This document shows positions 42,131 to 55,328 of a DNA stretch of 64,000 nt, piece after piece. A program made the position numbers and the translations under genes. Under the pieces are notes generated by a model, which saw only the letters and a list, made by a program, of their open reading frames with translations, searched no databases and had not been told where the DNA came from. Every line of letters begins with the position of its first letter. Positions within the stretch are counted from its first letter, which is position 1. The DNA comes from Hygrocybe punicea (lineage: Eukaryota; Basidiomycota; Agaricomycetes; Agaricales; Hygrophoraceae). The DNA is taken from positions 4,746,767 through 4,810,766 of the forward strand of contig OY744469.1 of NCBI GenBank assembly GCA_963556145.1, read 5' to 3'.

Positions 42131-42590
42131 TTGCTGCATCATTGCTGTTTGCGTAGAGACTCAACAGGCTCAGCACCGAGACAACCCGTTCGCGCTCGTT
42201 CAGAGGAGCCCATTTCGATCCTCAGGCATTGACGTTAGCGCCATTCTCGAGCAGTAACCGGACAATCTACTCGTGTTTGTTCCTCGAAGCGCCCATGGCG
42301 TTTATGTCAGCGCCATTCTCAATTAACCGTGGAGCAATCTGCTGCCCGAATATCCTGCATCGGCGCTGTTCAAGTTCTCGATCGGCACGTCCATGAAATT
42401 GACGCCAGCGTCATCGAGCCTTTCAATGGCGTCAACATTGGCGCCATCCTTGAGCAGAAGTCGGGGCCGGACAGACGCGGTCACGTGCAGTGCTTCGAAT
42501 CCCGCCACGATGCCACCGTGACTGCCACTGCCATATGCTATGGAGAATATTGTTTCCAAGTTGGCCACTTCGAGGTCAACGCTGGCCAGC
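42130..42590 (-). pseudogene. Ankyrin-repeat gene remnant
   Basis: On the minus strand three fragments read as ankyrin repeats: LLLKDGANVDAI, then in shifted frames a Leu-Ile-Glu-Asn-Gly-Ala-Asp-Ile-Asn-Ala segment near 42310 and a Leu-Leu-Glu-Asn-Gly-Ala-Asn-Val-Asn-Ala segment near 42225. Stops and frame changes separate them. No intact reading frame remains. It abuts the start of the RTC4-like gene head to head. Confidence 0.6.
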
Positions 42591-42605
42591 GACATGGACT
42601 TTCGC

Positions 42606-45600
42606 ATGTCTAAACCGCCAAGTCCTAAGAAAACTTCTGGAATAGTTTTCGAAGATCTCGGCAGCACACCTTGGGCTTCAACTTCAAGCACCAATCCCAA
42701 GTCTCGCACAGTGGGCCGCAAACGCGCTGTCCTCTCCACGAGCGAAAGTGACGACGAATTTGATTTTCTGTCGGTCTCTAGTAAAGCTTCTGGTGACGAG
42801 TCAGACTCGGAACCACCTCGCAAGAGGGTAAACACGAAAGGTAAAACACGGGAACTCGGAGTCGCCTCTAATTATGAGGTGATACCGAATAGAAAGGAAT
42901 ACCAGCCCCCCACGACAAACCTCCGTGGTATGAAGTTCAAGAAAAATAAGACGACCGATGTCTCAACCGAAGCGGTATTTTAGGTTTTCTGTCTACTTGA
43001 CGCCAGCCACAATCGTTCACCGTCTTCTTCTTCAGTCTAAAAACACTGGAAAATCTTCACAAAACCCCGAGGCCAGCTCCTCAAAAACGAGACCGAAACC
43101 CACGTATGCCGGTAAAGGTGCACTCAAACCTCCCCGTGACAGGAGTCCAGACCACAACCTTGATCACCACCAAGTACTAACCCCAAAACCACGCCCAAGG
43201 CCTAGACCTGTAGCCCGCGTCGCCTCTCGAGGTTCATTGGAAGACTTGTTTGGTCCCTCCGATGACCCAGAATGCACGTCGCCTGCAACGCGAAAACTAG
43301 CCCCATTCCCGCTCGCCCTCAGCCCCAAACAATGTGTTCCTCAAGATCTAACGCGCCCCCATGCCCACAAGAGAACACCGGCCGAATTCCCTGGTATCCC
43401 TCCGTTGAGCGATGGCGAGGATCAGGCCACACCCAGGTCAAGGAGTAAGTTAGGGCAACCCTCAAAAGCCAAGGCCAAGGCAAAATCCAAGGCAACCGTA
43501 ACAGAATCGATGTCACCACTATTTTCTCCTCCGGACGACAGGCACAATGAAAATGCCACCCGAAGAAATAATGAGACCGAGCCAGAGGACGACGATGACG
43601 AACTTGCTATGTGCCCAGACGATGAGGTGCGGACTCGTGGCGGGCTCCGGCCATTCCCCATGAGCACCGAGATGCTAAAAAGCATCAGCAATATTTCACA
43701 CACTCCTCCGAATCCTGCAAAGGCGAGTTCATCTAAATTGGGCCGCGGAAGAAACGGTAGGCTGTCCGGAACAACTTCTCGCAAGCTTCAAAACTTTCCC
43801 ATGAGCCGTAAGATGCTGCAAAGTATCTCGTCGAAGCTGAGTCCAGTGAGGAAAATGTACGTTCTATGCTCCCCTCGCGAAAGCTTCTGAAAACTAGACA
43901 TGTATAGCAACAAGCCTTGGGAAATGCCTGATGCCGAGAGCGAGGACGACGAAGATGATTCTCGTAAGTTTCTTATTCCATCTATCTTCGGTCGTCCCTC
44001 TCTGAAATCACACCACCACCACCACACCACAAGACTTCACAACCGACCCGCGCACGCTCTGCCCTTACTGCGACGCCCGACTCCCACCTGAGCCGACACC
44101 CACGCTCACTGCCCTCATTGCTCGTGCGTCCAAACACAAGTCATCTTATCTTGACCCACGACCAACGAACCCGCGAGGCCGACGTGCGCCGTTACCGGTA
44201 TTCATTGCTGTGTGCCAGCGACACCGATTCGAGAGTGAGATACTACCCGAGGGAGAACGGCGAGGGTGGCCAAAGACCATTGAGTGGAGTGCTGTGCGGG
44301 GGAGGGTGGAAAGGATGAGGGAGGTGTTGCAGGAGCTGATCGATGACGGGAGACCTTCCGCAAAACGTATTGGCAGAAGGGATGGCGCTGGTGATAGTGA
44401 TGATGATAGTACAGAGGATGGAGGAGGTAGAAGAGTGCGGGGCCCAAGGGCAAAGTGTATATTTTGGCAAGAGGTGATCAGGGAGGTCAAGATGAAGGGG
44501 TCGAGAGCCGTAGTCGGTGTGAGCGGGCAGTTTGCGAGTTTTGACAAAACGCAGCCTGGATAGTGAGTCTTTTGTTTTGTTGCTTTTTGTTCCTCTTTCT
44601 AAATGGTTCTTGTGGTACACATCCTGCCTGCTTGACAAAACAAAATACCTATTGGGCTCATATTTACTTGTGTAGTTACGGGGAAATGGGTTCTGTGATC
44701 ATCCACCAGACGCTGTACAACCTATTTCCACCCTCGGAGCTCGATCCTACGCTTACCACGCCTCTAACGCCCAACGAATTCATACGGCTCATCCTCGTCC
44801 CCGAAGTCGGCGTGCGGCTTATTATGGAAGACAAGGGGCTGACGAAAGAATCCGGGGTAACACAGGCTGTTAAAATTCTCAGGGAGAGTGCGAACTATGG
44901 GGTCGCAATGTTCCCAGAGGATGGGGGTGAGTGGGGTGGTACGGGTGGTGGTGGTGGTGGTGGTGGTGGTGATAGGGATGACGATGAGGGGATGGGAGCG
45001 GCGGATATGATCCTGATGGAGAGGGCTCGAAAGAGGCGTAAGGAGCTGGCGTTGGAGGAGAAAGAGGAAGCGGAGGTTTTTGCGAGGGAGGAGGCTGAGA
45101 GGTTGAAGATGGGGAAATCAAATGGGGAGAAGGTGGAAGGGAAGGGTAAGGGTAAGGGAAGTCGGAAAGGGAGCGGACAGAAGGCGGTCGCAAAAGGACT
45201 GGGGAACTCGGACCACAGCGACACGAATCGGCCAAGACCGCAACCTCGACCGCGAGAAAGGGACCCCGTCGAAATGGCCAGGGTTCAGCACCAATCGGAG
45301 GACGATGAGGCGTGCTTCAGGCCAAATTTGAAAGAAGCACAGAAGACCCTCCGCCGTGCAGCGCCGAGTATGAGCGACAATGGGGATAGCCGTGGCGCAA
45401 AAGCGAAGAAGACCAAGACCGCTGCTTCGCCATCTGGAAGCCAGAAGGACTCTCGGTCGAAGCGTATAGTCGACAAAGGCCTTGACAAGAGTCCTGATAG
45501 AATAGAGAGTTCGGAATCCGGGACTGATTCTGCCAAGAGGAAGCCAACAACCAGGAAGAAGGGAAAAGCCAGAGGAGATGGAAGTGATAGTGAGATGGAA

Positions 45601-46095
45601 GTGATCGAGCCATCATCTCCCGTGCAGGTCGAAGTCGCGGATGTGACGCCAAGGCCGCCACGGAAGACAACTCGCACTACGGCTAAGAAGAACGGGGATA
45701 TCTCTTCTGATGAAGTGTCAGTTGCAGGGCCCTCGGACGGGAATTATTGTCCGTTGAAGGCCGCGAGGGCGAGGAAAAGCAAGCTGACACTGCCGTAAGT
45801 GGTGTGATATTCTTTGTTTGTTGGCGTTGGTTGGGTGCCGAAGATTTACTGCATCTGGCCTTCTTTTCTTTTCTTTTTGGACAGTACCGGCGGCAAAAGT
45901 AACAAGAGCGGCGGAGGGGGGGATTGGGTGTTCAGCATGTCGGCAACGATTGACATTTCCGATGAGGACGACGATGGGTCCCATTCTACCCCACCCCGAG
46001 ACGGGCATTACATTCAGCCATCTCTTCTGTCACCGAAATCACGACGAAATGGTTCCTCCTGGCTATTGAGCGGTTCCTCTGCGGATGACTCTTGA
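42606..46095 (+). CDS. RTC4-like domain protein
   Basis: Exon 1 is 42606-42959, exon 2 starts at 43036, and further exons include the block from about 44030 and the final one after a clean 3' intron near 45800-45890; the stop is at 46093-46095. The N-terminal half is disordered, basic and Ser-rich. The conserved part begins LCPYCDARLPPEPTPTL, then VCQRHRFESEILPEGER, KCIFWQEVIREVKMKGSRA, FDKTQPGYYGEMGSVIIHQTLY, and NEFIRLILVPEVGVRLIMED. I recognise these as the RTC4-like domain. Yeast Rtc4 was named from a telomere-capping screen, and molecular function is poorly known. After it come a Gly-run and a long Lys/Ser/Asp-rich tail. The splice between about 43830 and 43900 is uncertain. An upstream in-frame ATG at 42594 is possible. 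Confidence 0.8.
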
Positions 46096-46362
46096 ACGTC
46101 GAGCGATCTGGTTGACGAGTGCCTTCTGGCCTCCGTCCTAATATCATATACATCCCTTCTTTTGTGTAATTAGAATTATATACTACACCGAAATCCGTAG
46201 ACGAGTTACGTACCCTGTTGGATGGCGAACTTACTTTATCAAGCTGTGGCCGGTTCCAGTACTTGCATGAGCATCACCATATGTCAAATGTCAGGAGGTA
46301 GCAGTAATTTGGAAATGATCTTCACTGTAGGGGAGGTCTTGCTCGTTTAGAACGTCTACATA

Positions 46363-47274
46363 TCATAACCCCAGCAAAAGGCTCAAAAATTTCCCCCTTG
46401 TCTTCACAGGCTTCACCTCGTCGACGAACTGAAGCTTCACCCTCCCGTTGTGCGAGTTGGCAACCACCTCGTCCCCCTTCCACTTGCTATCGCGATCGAC
46501 CCAATTAGTAAGGTCGCCGACAAAGCATCGCTTGGTCGAAGAGACGTGGCTAAATGTCGTTACGTGCGGGGACAGTTGGTCTGAGAATACGATTGTGCCG
46601 TTCGTAGTCGTAAGCGTCAAGACGCCTTGGAACGACCGTGGGAGGTGTATCGTGACAGAGCCGTTCTTGGATGTCGCAGTGAGATGGAAGGGGTTACGGG
46701 TACCGGTGCTGGATGTACGCTGGAAACAACAACCGTGAACACGGGCTTCGGGAGGAGAAACGACTAGTGAAATGTAAATGCACCACTTTTGCGACGATCC
46801 AGCCATTCTCAGACGTGAAATACAACGTCGTCCGCGCCTGCCCTTTCATCGGCTCGTTCTCTTCCGCCTTTTCGCCTATCAATAGAACATCAGCATTCAC
46901 TGACCCATTGTGCGACTCCAGCCTCAAATTCTTCCTGGTTTCTTCAGTCTCTCCTTCTGCAAGAAGAGGGAGTGGGATGGACAAGGAGGGGTCAATAACG
47001 AAAGAGCCCTTCACGGAAGCGTTCTTCCGTACAAAGGAGACGAAGTTGCATGCTTGAGGGGTGGGACTCTCGGGTGGGGGAATGGGGGACATAGGCTGGG
47101 GTGAAGAAACATAGGTGGGCGGGGGATCATATTCCTGCCAACCAACAGAGGTTCGTTCAAGACCTCTCTGACAGCCTCAGCCTGAGAGATAATACACACC
47201 GAAGAGACGCCCCCCATTTCGTTTGAGGGTTCGTTTGAGGGTTCCAAAGGTTTTTTCTCTGCGGGAATGATCAT
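46363..47274 (-). CDS. DUF7330-like fungal protein
   Basis: Three exons. The start at 47274 gives a short acidic/Pro region ending near 47207 (GTGTGT donor). Exon 2 from about 47140 begins EYDPPPTYVSS and runs through NFVSFVRKNASVKGSFVIDPSL, NLRLESHNGSVNADV and TLYFTSENGWIVAK. After a GTGGTG intron, exon 3 reads HLTATSKNGSVTIHLPRSF, LTLTTTNGTIVFSD, KRCFVGDL and VANSHNGRVKLQF. The recurring [ST]xNGS/T beta-strand repeat is the mark of the DUF7330 family as I remember it. No function is known for it. The protein looks like an all-beta repeat fold with a disordered N-terminus. Confidence 0.68.
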
Positions 47275-47673
47275 TTCTGGGTTGGTGGGTTATGAGATTG
47301 ACCTGTACTAGTGGATGGTAAATTTGAAGGCTTTAGTACCCGAACTCGTCAGCTGCGCAGCTTGCATGCCGCACGACTGCGGAATGAACCAGAACCGGAT
47401 CCAAATTTCCACAGTGGGACCCAGACCCAAGAGGTCCAAGGTTCTGTATGTTCTGTGCCCAAGTAGAACTGGGCCTGTCCATCGTATTGTTTTCACACAG
47501 TTGTGTTACTGTGCATTTGCATCAACCTCATTCTTGTGGCATCTGGCAGTGCAACTATAATTTGAACGTGATTTACAAGGCTGTTACGTAATCGTGAGTC
47601 GTGTCTGGCGAGTCCGACTGCTCAAGCTACAACATTCTTGATTGAATAGATTCACCAAGGCCTCTGTGTCGTT
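47275..47673. other. Divergent intergenic region
   Basis: About 400 bp between the starts of the DUF7330-like and DOA10-like genes. No TATA box or other element could be assigned. Confidence 0.4.
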
Positions 47674-50600
47674 ATGCACATGTCCAATATGCAAGAGGCA
47701 GAAGAACAAGGTCTGCGGGTCCTCGAGAAGATGTTCAATGTCTGAAACTCATCTACATTTCAGACACTTGTCGCATTTGCAGCGCTCCAGCAGAGCCAGA
47801 TCAACCTCTGTTCTATCCTTGCAAGTGCTCTGGAACAATCCGTTACATACATCAAGATTGGTTCGGTCTCATAATGCAATGCATCCTCGTCACCGTCAGG
47901 CTGATCGGTTGTCTCTATAGTTTGACGACATGGCTAGCTCATAGCAAGAAGAAACATTGCGATGTTTGCAAACACCCTTACTCCTTCACGAAAGGTTAGC
48001 ACAATCTACTGGGACAAAACTCCTTTCTTACCGAGATATCGTAGTGTATGCTCCTGGCACACCTGCAAGACTCCCGCCAGTGCTTCTCATCCGACGGTTG
48101 GCTCAACAATCATTGTTTGCGTTGCTCTTTGGAATAAGGGCTATTGCCGTTGCCATAATATGGCTAGCTGTGTTACCCTGGGTTACAGTTTGGACCTGGA
48201 GAATGTATTTCTCCATGGGAGACTCTACGTACGTCCAATCACTTCCTCCTCATTTACATCAATAAAATCTCATCCATGTCTCAGCGCTTGGTGGATAAGT
48301 GATCGTCCTCGTCCTCCCTCCACTTCCCCAACTCTTCACGACTATCTTCTCTCAACGGTTACCAACCGCGCATCCATCCCTTCCGGCAATCCTTTCCTGA
48401 CACGTGTGACATCACACCCATTGTGGCTCGCTCTCTCTGCCGATATTTTCGCAGGCCAGGTCATTGCTGCCCTCATCGTTCTCACCTTTGTGGCTGTGTT
48501 TCTTCTTCGTGAATGGATATCTCAAAACGCTAGACCCGGCATTTTCGAGGATGAAGACATACTCGCCGACGAGCGGGAGCGTCCTCCAGCACAACCTGAG
48601 CCACAACCTCTACCCGTGCCCGCCGCACCTGCACTCCCTCCTCGAATGCCGCTCGTCGACCATCTTGCTGAGGGTGAAGGGGACACTGACCCCGGTAGAG
48701 ACGGTACCTCAAACGATCTTCCAATAGTTGACCGTCCCTTACTTGGGAGGAGACCGTTACGCCATCGCGCCATTCATTCTGCGAAATATACTTCACCAAT
48801 TTCACCAAAGGGTAAAGAGAGAGCCATTGGTAGCGCATTGCAATCGGATCTACGTGTCCCTGCACGCGCTCGCCGCAGGCTGCATTCCGGGAGTCGAACG
48901 GACAGGACGAATATCACCGGCCATATCCCAGATTTTGAAGGGATGCGCAAGAGGGCTTTCTCTCGTCGGCTTCATGCGGCTCGTCTCTCTGGTTTGGAGC
49001 GTCGAGCCGACGCTGCGTCCAAAACTAGTTCTTCTGAAGCGGATCTTCGCACAAACGAACCAGGTAACTTCGAATTCACATTCCGAGCGACGGCCCACCT
49101 TCCGCGGCGGAGTCACCCTGCCCCTGGACCTCAGGCAGAATCCTCTCACGGCCAACCAACGCACTTCCCCCTTGTCCAACTTGAACCACCTATAGAACCC
49201 ATTCCATTTGGCCTCCGTGCCGCATCGGAGAAACCGGCTCCACAACCAAAAAGTGACCATCAGTGCGTCACTCCCTCTTTATCACCAATTCCAGCAGAGG
49301 TGTTACCTGTACATTCGCTCGCCGTCTCAGCGGATGATAATACTGAATCGAGGTCCGGCATTCATCGCCGTCCTCCCCTCCCAACCACCACACCAGCTAC
49401 CCAAGAGACCGGGCCACCCACCCCGCCACTGATATCTTCGTCTTCGAGAAGCAACACCGTGTCTCCCTTGGCTTCGCCAAATCTGGCTACCTACAGGGCA
49501 CCCGAGGAGTTCGAAGCCGGACCTTCCAGACTCGCTGGCTATTTTGATTCAGAAGATTCTTCGCTGGAAGACGGCCATCAAAAGTATTTCCGAGAACGTA
49601 GTACCGACGATGAAGACCCAGACGACGACGACGACGACGACGACGGAACCGATGATGACGATGAGGAGGAGGATTATATCTCCGACAGTTCGATCCCTGG
49701 CAAGAGAAAACTCTATCTGCTTGACTCGGAAGAAGAAACAGAGCAGGACAGTGAAGATGAGGAGGAGGAAGATAGTGAGGATGGCTTAGAAGCGGAGGAT
49801 GACGACACTGCAGATTTTGAGATCCTGGAAGGCGTTGGTTGGGATGCAGAACCTGAGCGTGGGGAGAACCAAGCACCACCTGCTGCAGGCCCTGGAGCAA
49901 TTGAACTAGCACAACCTCAGCAGAATGGTGGAGAACCAGCGCCGGCGCCGGCACCAGCACCAGCACGACCACCAGAAGGGAACGACGAATTGGATGCCAA
50001 TGTGGAGGACGATATGGAAGGTGCGATGGAAGGTACGTGAAATAGAATACAGCCTGACCACCAAGCTAAATCTTCTCTAGCCATTGGCATGAGAGGTCCA
50101 ATATATGGTGTGATCCAGAACGTGCGTACTTGTCGCGGCGTTGAACAATTCTTGCTGACTTTTGTTTTATTACCAAGGCTGCTCTCATGATTTTTGTTTT
50201 GGATACTGCCATTGGCCTTGGCGTTTGGATACCATTCACGATTGGGAAGTCGACTGCTTTACTTTCTGTGCGTACATCGCTGCCCTCGAATATTTTGGTA
50301 ATCTTATTGATATATTTCATTACAGTTGGACCCTTATCGCTTTCTGCAGCTTCTCCATTTCCCTGTACGGGCGATGCGAATTATTACGGACCCCATCGTA
50401 GACTCAGCGGTGTTCCTGATCGTCCAATTTGTGCTCCCAATGCTATTAAGTATGGTCCGCAGGCTGGTTGGTATTGTGATCTTCTCCGAAGTGTTTGTCC
50501 TTGGCAAAATATTTGGTCAAGAGGAGGTGGACAAGAGTTTTCAGTCGTTAGTTGAAGTGGTAAGTTTCATTGTTTTTGTTTGTCTCCTGCAGCACTCAAA

Positions 50601-53064
50601 CCCGAAATCTTTCAGTACTCTCATTTGGAGAGGTTTCTGCGGAATCCACGGGAGATCTCTTGGAGGTTATCAGCCGATCGTCAATCTGCTTCAGATTTAT
50701 CGATTGTCTCTCGGATTGGACACTATTTCGTGCCACTTCTTACCCTGATGGAGCCCCACTTTGCCATTTTGGGCGACAAAATCACAGATTCTGTCATTCG
50801 TCTCCAGGCGACATGGAAACGTATGGCTCTTGGCCAAGGTCCTGGCGAAAGGGCCTTTGCTGTTGCCCTTGGCTATGCTGTTGTGGGAATGCTGTTGTCA
50901 CTGTATTTGAACATCTTGACGGTTGGCAATGTGAAGAGTGCGGGGAGAGCTGTTAGGAGTGCAGTCCGTCAGCAATTGCTCGTAATCAAGGTATGCTTGT
51001 ATCATTGATACAAGATAGCACGATTGATCGTTATCTCTAGGTGGCTACATTTATCTTCATCGAGCTCGTTACCTTTCCATTGGGCTGCGGTGTCGTTCTG
51101 GATATATGTACTGTTTGGCTGTTCCCTGAAGCCAATATTTCCACACGGGTTGCATATTTCACATATGCGCCGTTGACTTCCATGTTTTACCACTGGGTTG
51201 CCGGGACTATGTTCATGTGTGTTTCAGCTCGCTCTCACTTTTGTAATCATCTTAAATGTCGCGTGTTTCTCTAGGTATTCATTTGCAGTTCTTCTGGCCG
51301 GTTGCAGGAGCGTCATGCGTCCTGGCGCCATGTGGTTTATCAAGGATCCTCAAGACCAAGCATCTCATCCCATTCGTGACATCCTCGATCGGCCCACACT
51401 CATCCAGTTGCGCAAGATCTTGATTAGCGGGATGATGTATTCTTTCGTGGTTGCGTGTGTGGTTGGCAGCGTTTCTGGCCTCTTATTCCTCAGTAACAAG
51501 TCTGTCATGCCGATTCGATGGAGGACTCGGTCCGTCATTTCAGTTTGGAATTCCGTATCTCAAAAACTAATACTAATTTTCCAATCAAAAGCGAACCGTT
51601 ATCCAACGTTCCCGTTGATCTGCTTTTCCTGCACCAAGTTCTGCCGTACACGATGCACTACTTCCGGCCCAAGAAGGTTCTGAAGAAGGTGTCGACGGTC
51701 GTCTGGAAATTCCTAGCTTGTAGACTGCGTTTATCGTCCTATTTCTTTGGCGGACGATATCCCTCAGAAGAATACACATCCGAGCACTGGATTTGGAGTG
51801 CTGTAGTCGGATTTGGCAAGCAGACTGAGGGTGGTCACACGGTCCGCGACGGGAGTTTCAGGCGGGTCCCAAATACTGATCATATCGCCCTTCCCCGAGA
51901 TATGCGAGCCACCGCAGCCGTTCATGAAAATGGTGAGCCACTGGATGAGGCGGCTAACATGTTAATGAAGGTCCAGGACCTCGAGACAGAGAAGGCGAAA
52001 AGAGTCGTCAAAGACGACTACATTGTTGTCTATATTCCACCTCATTTCCGATATAGAGTTATCCTCTTCATCCTTCTGCTCTGGGGTGTTGGAGCGGTAT
52101 TTGTTGGTTTCTTCGTCGGAGCACCTTTGCAACTGGGAAGACGTCTTTTCAAGCTATTCATAGCTGAGGACGTACACGATGGCTATTCATTTATCGTCGG
52201 TTTCTACGTTCTTTGGGGTTGCTACATCATTGGAAAATCCGTCGGCAAATTGGATAAACGTCGAAAACGGAGAGTGTGGGTTGGTCCTCGAGCAGACCTA
52301 CCAGTCTACGTTGTGAAGTGTGCTTTTATATGGTTGGCCAAGATATCGTACATGTTATTCTTCCTTGGCGGCATCATCCCAACTCTGGTTGCTTTCGTTG
52401 TCGATCTCTACGTCGTCTTGCCCATTCGATTTATTGTGGATCCTCACATGACGCCACGCATACGAGTAGCGGACATGTGGGCCCTCGGTATCCTCTACTC
52501 CAACATGGTTGTTCATTTTTATCAGCTGCAACCCGGAAATCGTTTAACGGTCGGCTTGCATAACGTGTGTAGTTTTAAAATATCTGTTGGTTATTTGTGT
52601 TGGCTGAAGTCGTGATCCAGGTCATGACCAACGGTTGGACTCACCCTGACCCACTCGCTGCGACAAGAGAGGTCATCGGGCCAGCAACGCTTGGCTTGAT
52701 TGGTATGATTTTATTCCCTGCCGCTGTTTTCCTTGCTATACGACGCTTGTTACCTTGGTTGCCTATTGACAACAAGTTTATTTGTAAGCGTAGTTGGTTA
52801 AAATCTCATGGCCATTATATTGACTTTTTTTTTCCTCCTCGTTTAGTTGTTCACGTGTATCCTGGAATTTTCGCACTCGCCGGCCTGTTTAGAGCGACTT
52901 TAGTGATGTGGAGACTGTTGTCTTCTTGGTCACAATCGATCCGGGATAAGGAGTTTCTGGTGGAGATGCGATTGCGGAACCTTGAGCCGGAGAAAGTCGG
53001 GCCAACTTTGCCAGACACCACAGCCATAAAGGATACGGAAACAGAGTATTCGTCGGATAATTAA
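47674..53064 (+). CDS. DOA10: DOA10/SSM4-like ER membrane RING-CH E3 ubiquitin ligase
   Basis: Exon 1 is tiny (three in-frame ATGs at 47674, 47680 and 47689). It splices into an N-terminal RING-CH (CRICSAPAEPDQPLFYPCKCSGTI ... HQDCLTTWLAHS ... CDVCKHPY), the MARCH-type domain with C-x2-C, C-x-C, H-x2-C and C-x2-C pairs. The segment that follows matches family text (VYAPGTPARLPPVLLIRRL), then membrane segments, a long acidic cytosolic loop (about 48540-50040), and repeated hydrophobic segments to the C-terminus. The AIGMRGPIYGV and LDTAIGLGVWIPFTIGKS text is typical of the conserved TD domain region. Doa10 ubiquitinates short-lived ER and nuclear proteins for degradation (ERAD-C). Ten or more introns are present; not every border was resolved, but the family call is firm. 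Confidence 0.88.
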
Positions 53065-53194
53065 TTTATGTACTTTGACTAGCCCAAATCCATCTCGGCA
53101 TTGCGGTATTATCATGATTGTTTTCGATTATTGTTCGTGATTCATTACGAAGTGAAGTCGTATTGTATGCAGGATGCAGGGAACTATCAGCTCT

Positions 53195-55114
53195 TCAGTC
53201 ATCATCGAGGTCAATCCAGGCTTCTGTCTCCGTGGTGCCGTATTCCGCAACCTCATCCGCCGGAACAAGCTTCCTTGCGACCCATCCTCCATCCTCTGTG
53301 TCCGTTACATCCCACCGTTCCGGCTTCTCATCTATATCAGTAAGCAACCACTCCATATACATTTGCCCCATCTCGTCATCATCACTCAACGCGATGGTCC
53401 AACCCAAATACACGCGGCCAATGCGCTCATTGGCATCATTGACAACGGCTACCAGACCCTCAGCGTGAGTATACTGCATCTGATATGTTAGAATCATCTC
53501 CCTGGTGGCACCACGTCGAATCATGTTAATGTCATGCGGGAGCTCGCTATCTGGGTGAATGTGAATGGACGGCGGTTCCCATTGGGCGGGAACATATTCG
53601 CCTTCGTAAGGTTCGTTGTCGCTTCCACTGCCATACCCAAAAATATTCAGACCCCATTCACTGTCTTCGTCTTCGTCGTCTTCATCCTCGTCTATGTCGT
53701 CTTCATCGTCATGATCGTCGCTGTCGTTGTCATAAACGTCGTCCTCAAATGAAGGAAAGAGACCTTCCCAAGGATCTTCATCTGCAGGGGGAGAAGCACG
53801 GTTCGAACGATCAGACGATGACGGGCTTGGTAAACCCTTAGCTTTCGTGAGCAAAGTTGCAATGGTCTTGGCAAGAAAAACTGGAATGGGACGGCTGCGG
53901 ACAACAGTACGACAACATGGGCACGTTTTGCGACGGTTGAGAATATAGTCGGGGTCATCATCATCATACATTTCGTCTTGATCAACAGGGGCCTGGCGGA
54001 ACCATTCTTGGAGACACTGCAAGCAAAGGATGTGACCACAAGGGGGGAGCCTGAAACGAGGAGGTACAGTTAAATGGCGGCGACGACTATGACAGACAGT
54101 AAGAAAGAAAACCCACGCAAAGGGCTTCAAAAGTAGGTCCATGCAAATTTGACACTGCATATTAGTCTCGATACTAGATACGAGCTGAGAATGAGGAGAT
54201 GCGTCAGAAAAGCATATAAATCTATGATTAGGCTCTTACTTCATCATTTTTTTTGGACTTCATTTTGAGCTTTCGTATTTCATTATCTTTGTCACTCACA
54301 ACCTTTTGAGCATATTAAATGAAACGAGAAACTAGATGGTATTGCGCATATACTCACCTTAGTTTCATTTTGCAACTGGGTATTTAATTGGTCGATTGTC
54401 TAGGTACATATTAGAATACGGTGCACATTGAGAGCCACACAATTGAGGATTTCACCTTGTGCTGCTTTTTGATGGTCTTCTTGTTCTCGTGAACGAGCTG
54501 TTAAGTCAGTATGTCAGTGAAATGGAATAGCAGGTAATATTCAGATGAACCTTCTTCAGCGTGTCGATCTCCTTCTGCATGCGCTTGGTTTCGGCAGCGG
54601 CCGTCAGAACGCCAGATTTCTCAAATTGAGCTTCTGAAGGTACTTTTTGGTCGGCCTTTTTACCAGCAATCACCTGTTCTGACGCCGTGTGTGCAGGCTT
54701 CCTGGAAAATGGGTGTCCCTCCCGAGATTCGGACCGCTCCCTGTCCTTCTTGGCAGTAATTTGACCTGCACGATGATGACCAGTTGAAGAGCCAATATTT
54801 TCAACGGCGGAATGGGAGTGGGTGATAAAGGGTGATTTCAGTTTCAGTTTGCGTCCACGATCTATAGTGGACGTTTCATCGGCTGCGGTATCTGCCCCAG
54901 TGATCGAGCTGGCATGAGAAATTCGAATACCCGCGCCCCTTTTCTTCGTGGTGCTGGGCCCATCGAATCTGAAGCTGGTGGCACCGCGAATTCTGGCATC
55001 AGGAGAACGCGACTTTTTCCTACGCAGGCTGAGAGTATGGCTCCCAGCGTCACCCGAAACGCGAAAGAGACTTGACCCAGAGTTCAGGTTGTTCGAGCGG
55101 TCTGAAGAATTCAT
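53195..55114 (-). CDS. RING-finger E3 ligase with N-terminal coiled coil
   Basis: From the ATG at 55114 the N-terminal ~185 residues are Ser/Arg/Lys-rich, ending in a coiled-coil start (ETKRMQKEIDTLKK). Small exons between 54510 and 54180 continue the coiled coil (QLNTQLQNETK, DNEIRKLKMKSKK). The RING is split by an intron at about 54050-54120: C-Q-I-C-M-D-L-L-L-K-P-F-A joined to PPCGHILCLQCLQEWF, then CPCCR after an acidic insert. The C-terminus has a long Asp/Glu run and a folded region ending WIDLDDD. Substrates are unknown. The gene is divergent from ARG1, with 214 bp between the starts. Confidence 0.78.
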
Positions 55115-55246
55115 GTCGAAATTTGGTAGAAGCAGCAGATTTAGCAGAATTCTGCACAGATCTAAAGGGTCTCAGATGGCAGATGGACAGCGTTCGTCAG
55201 GCTGGTCACGGACACGGTAAAGTCACGGCGGTAGTGACCAGCAAGT

Positions 55247-55252
55247 CACGTG
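55247..55252. promoter_or_regulatory. CACGTG within the ARG1 upstream region
   Basis: CACGTG in the context AGTCACGTGTGACT, 77 bp before the ARG1 start codon, in the 214-bp divergent promoter. TGACT half-sites overlap it, which could be relevant to amino-acid control by a Gcn4-type factor, but a full TGACTCA is not present. Confidence 0.35.
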
Positions 55253-55328
55253 TGACTGCCAGTTCAAACTCCGACATGCGAACCTCGCAGGTTTTGAAAA
55301 TCGGAAAATCTTAAAATCGAGTCGGGTC

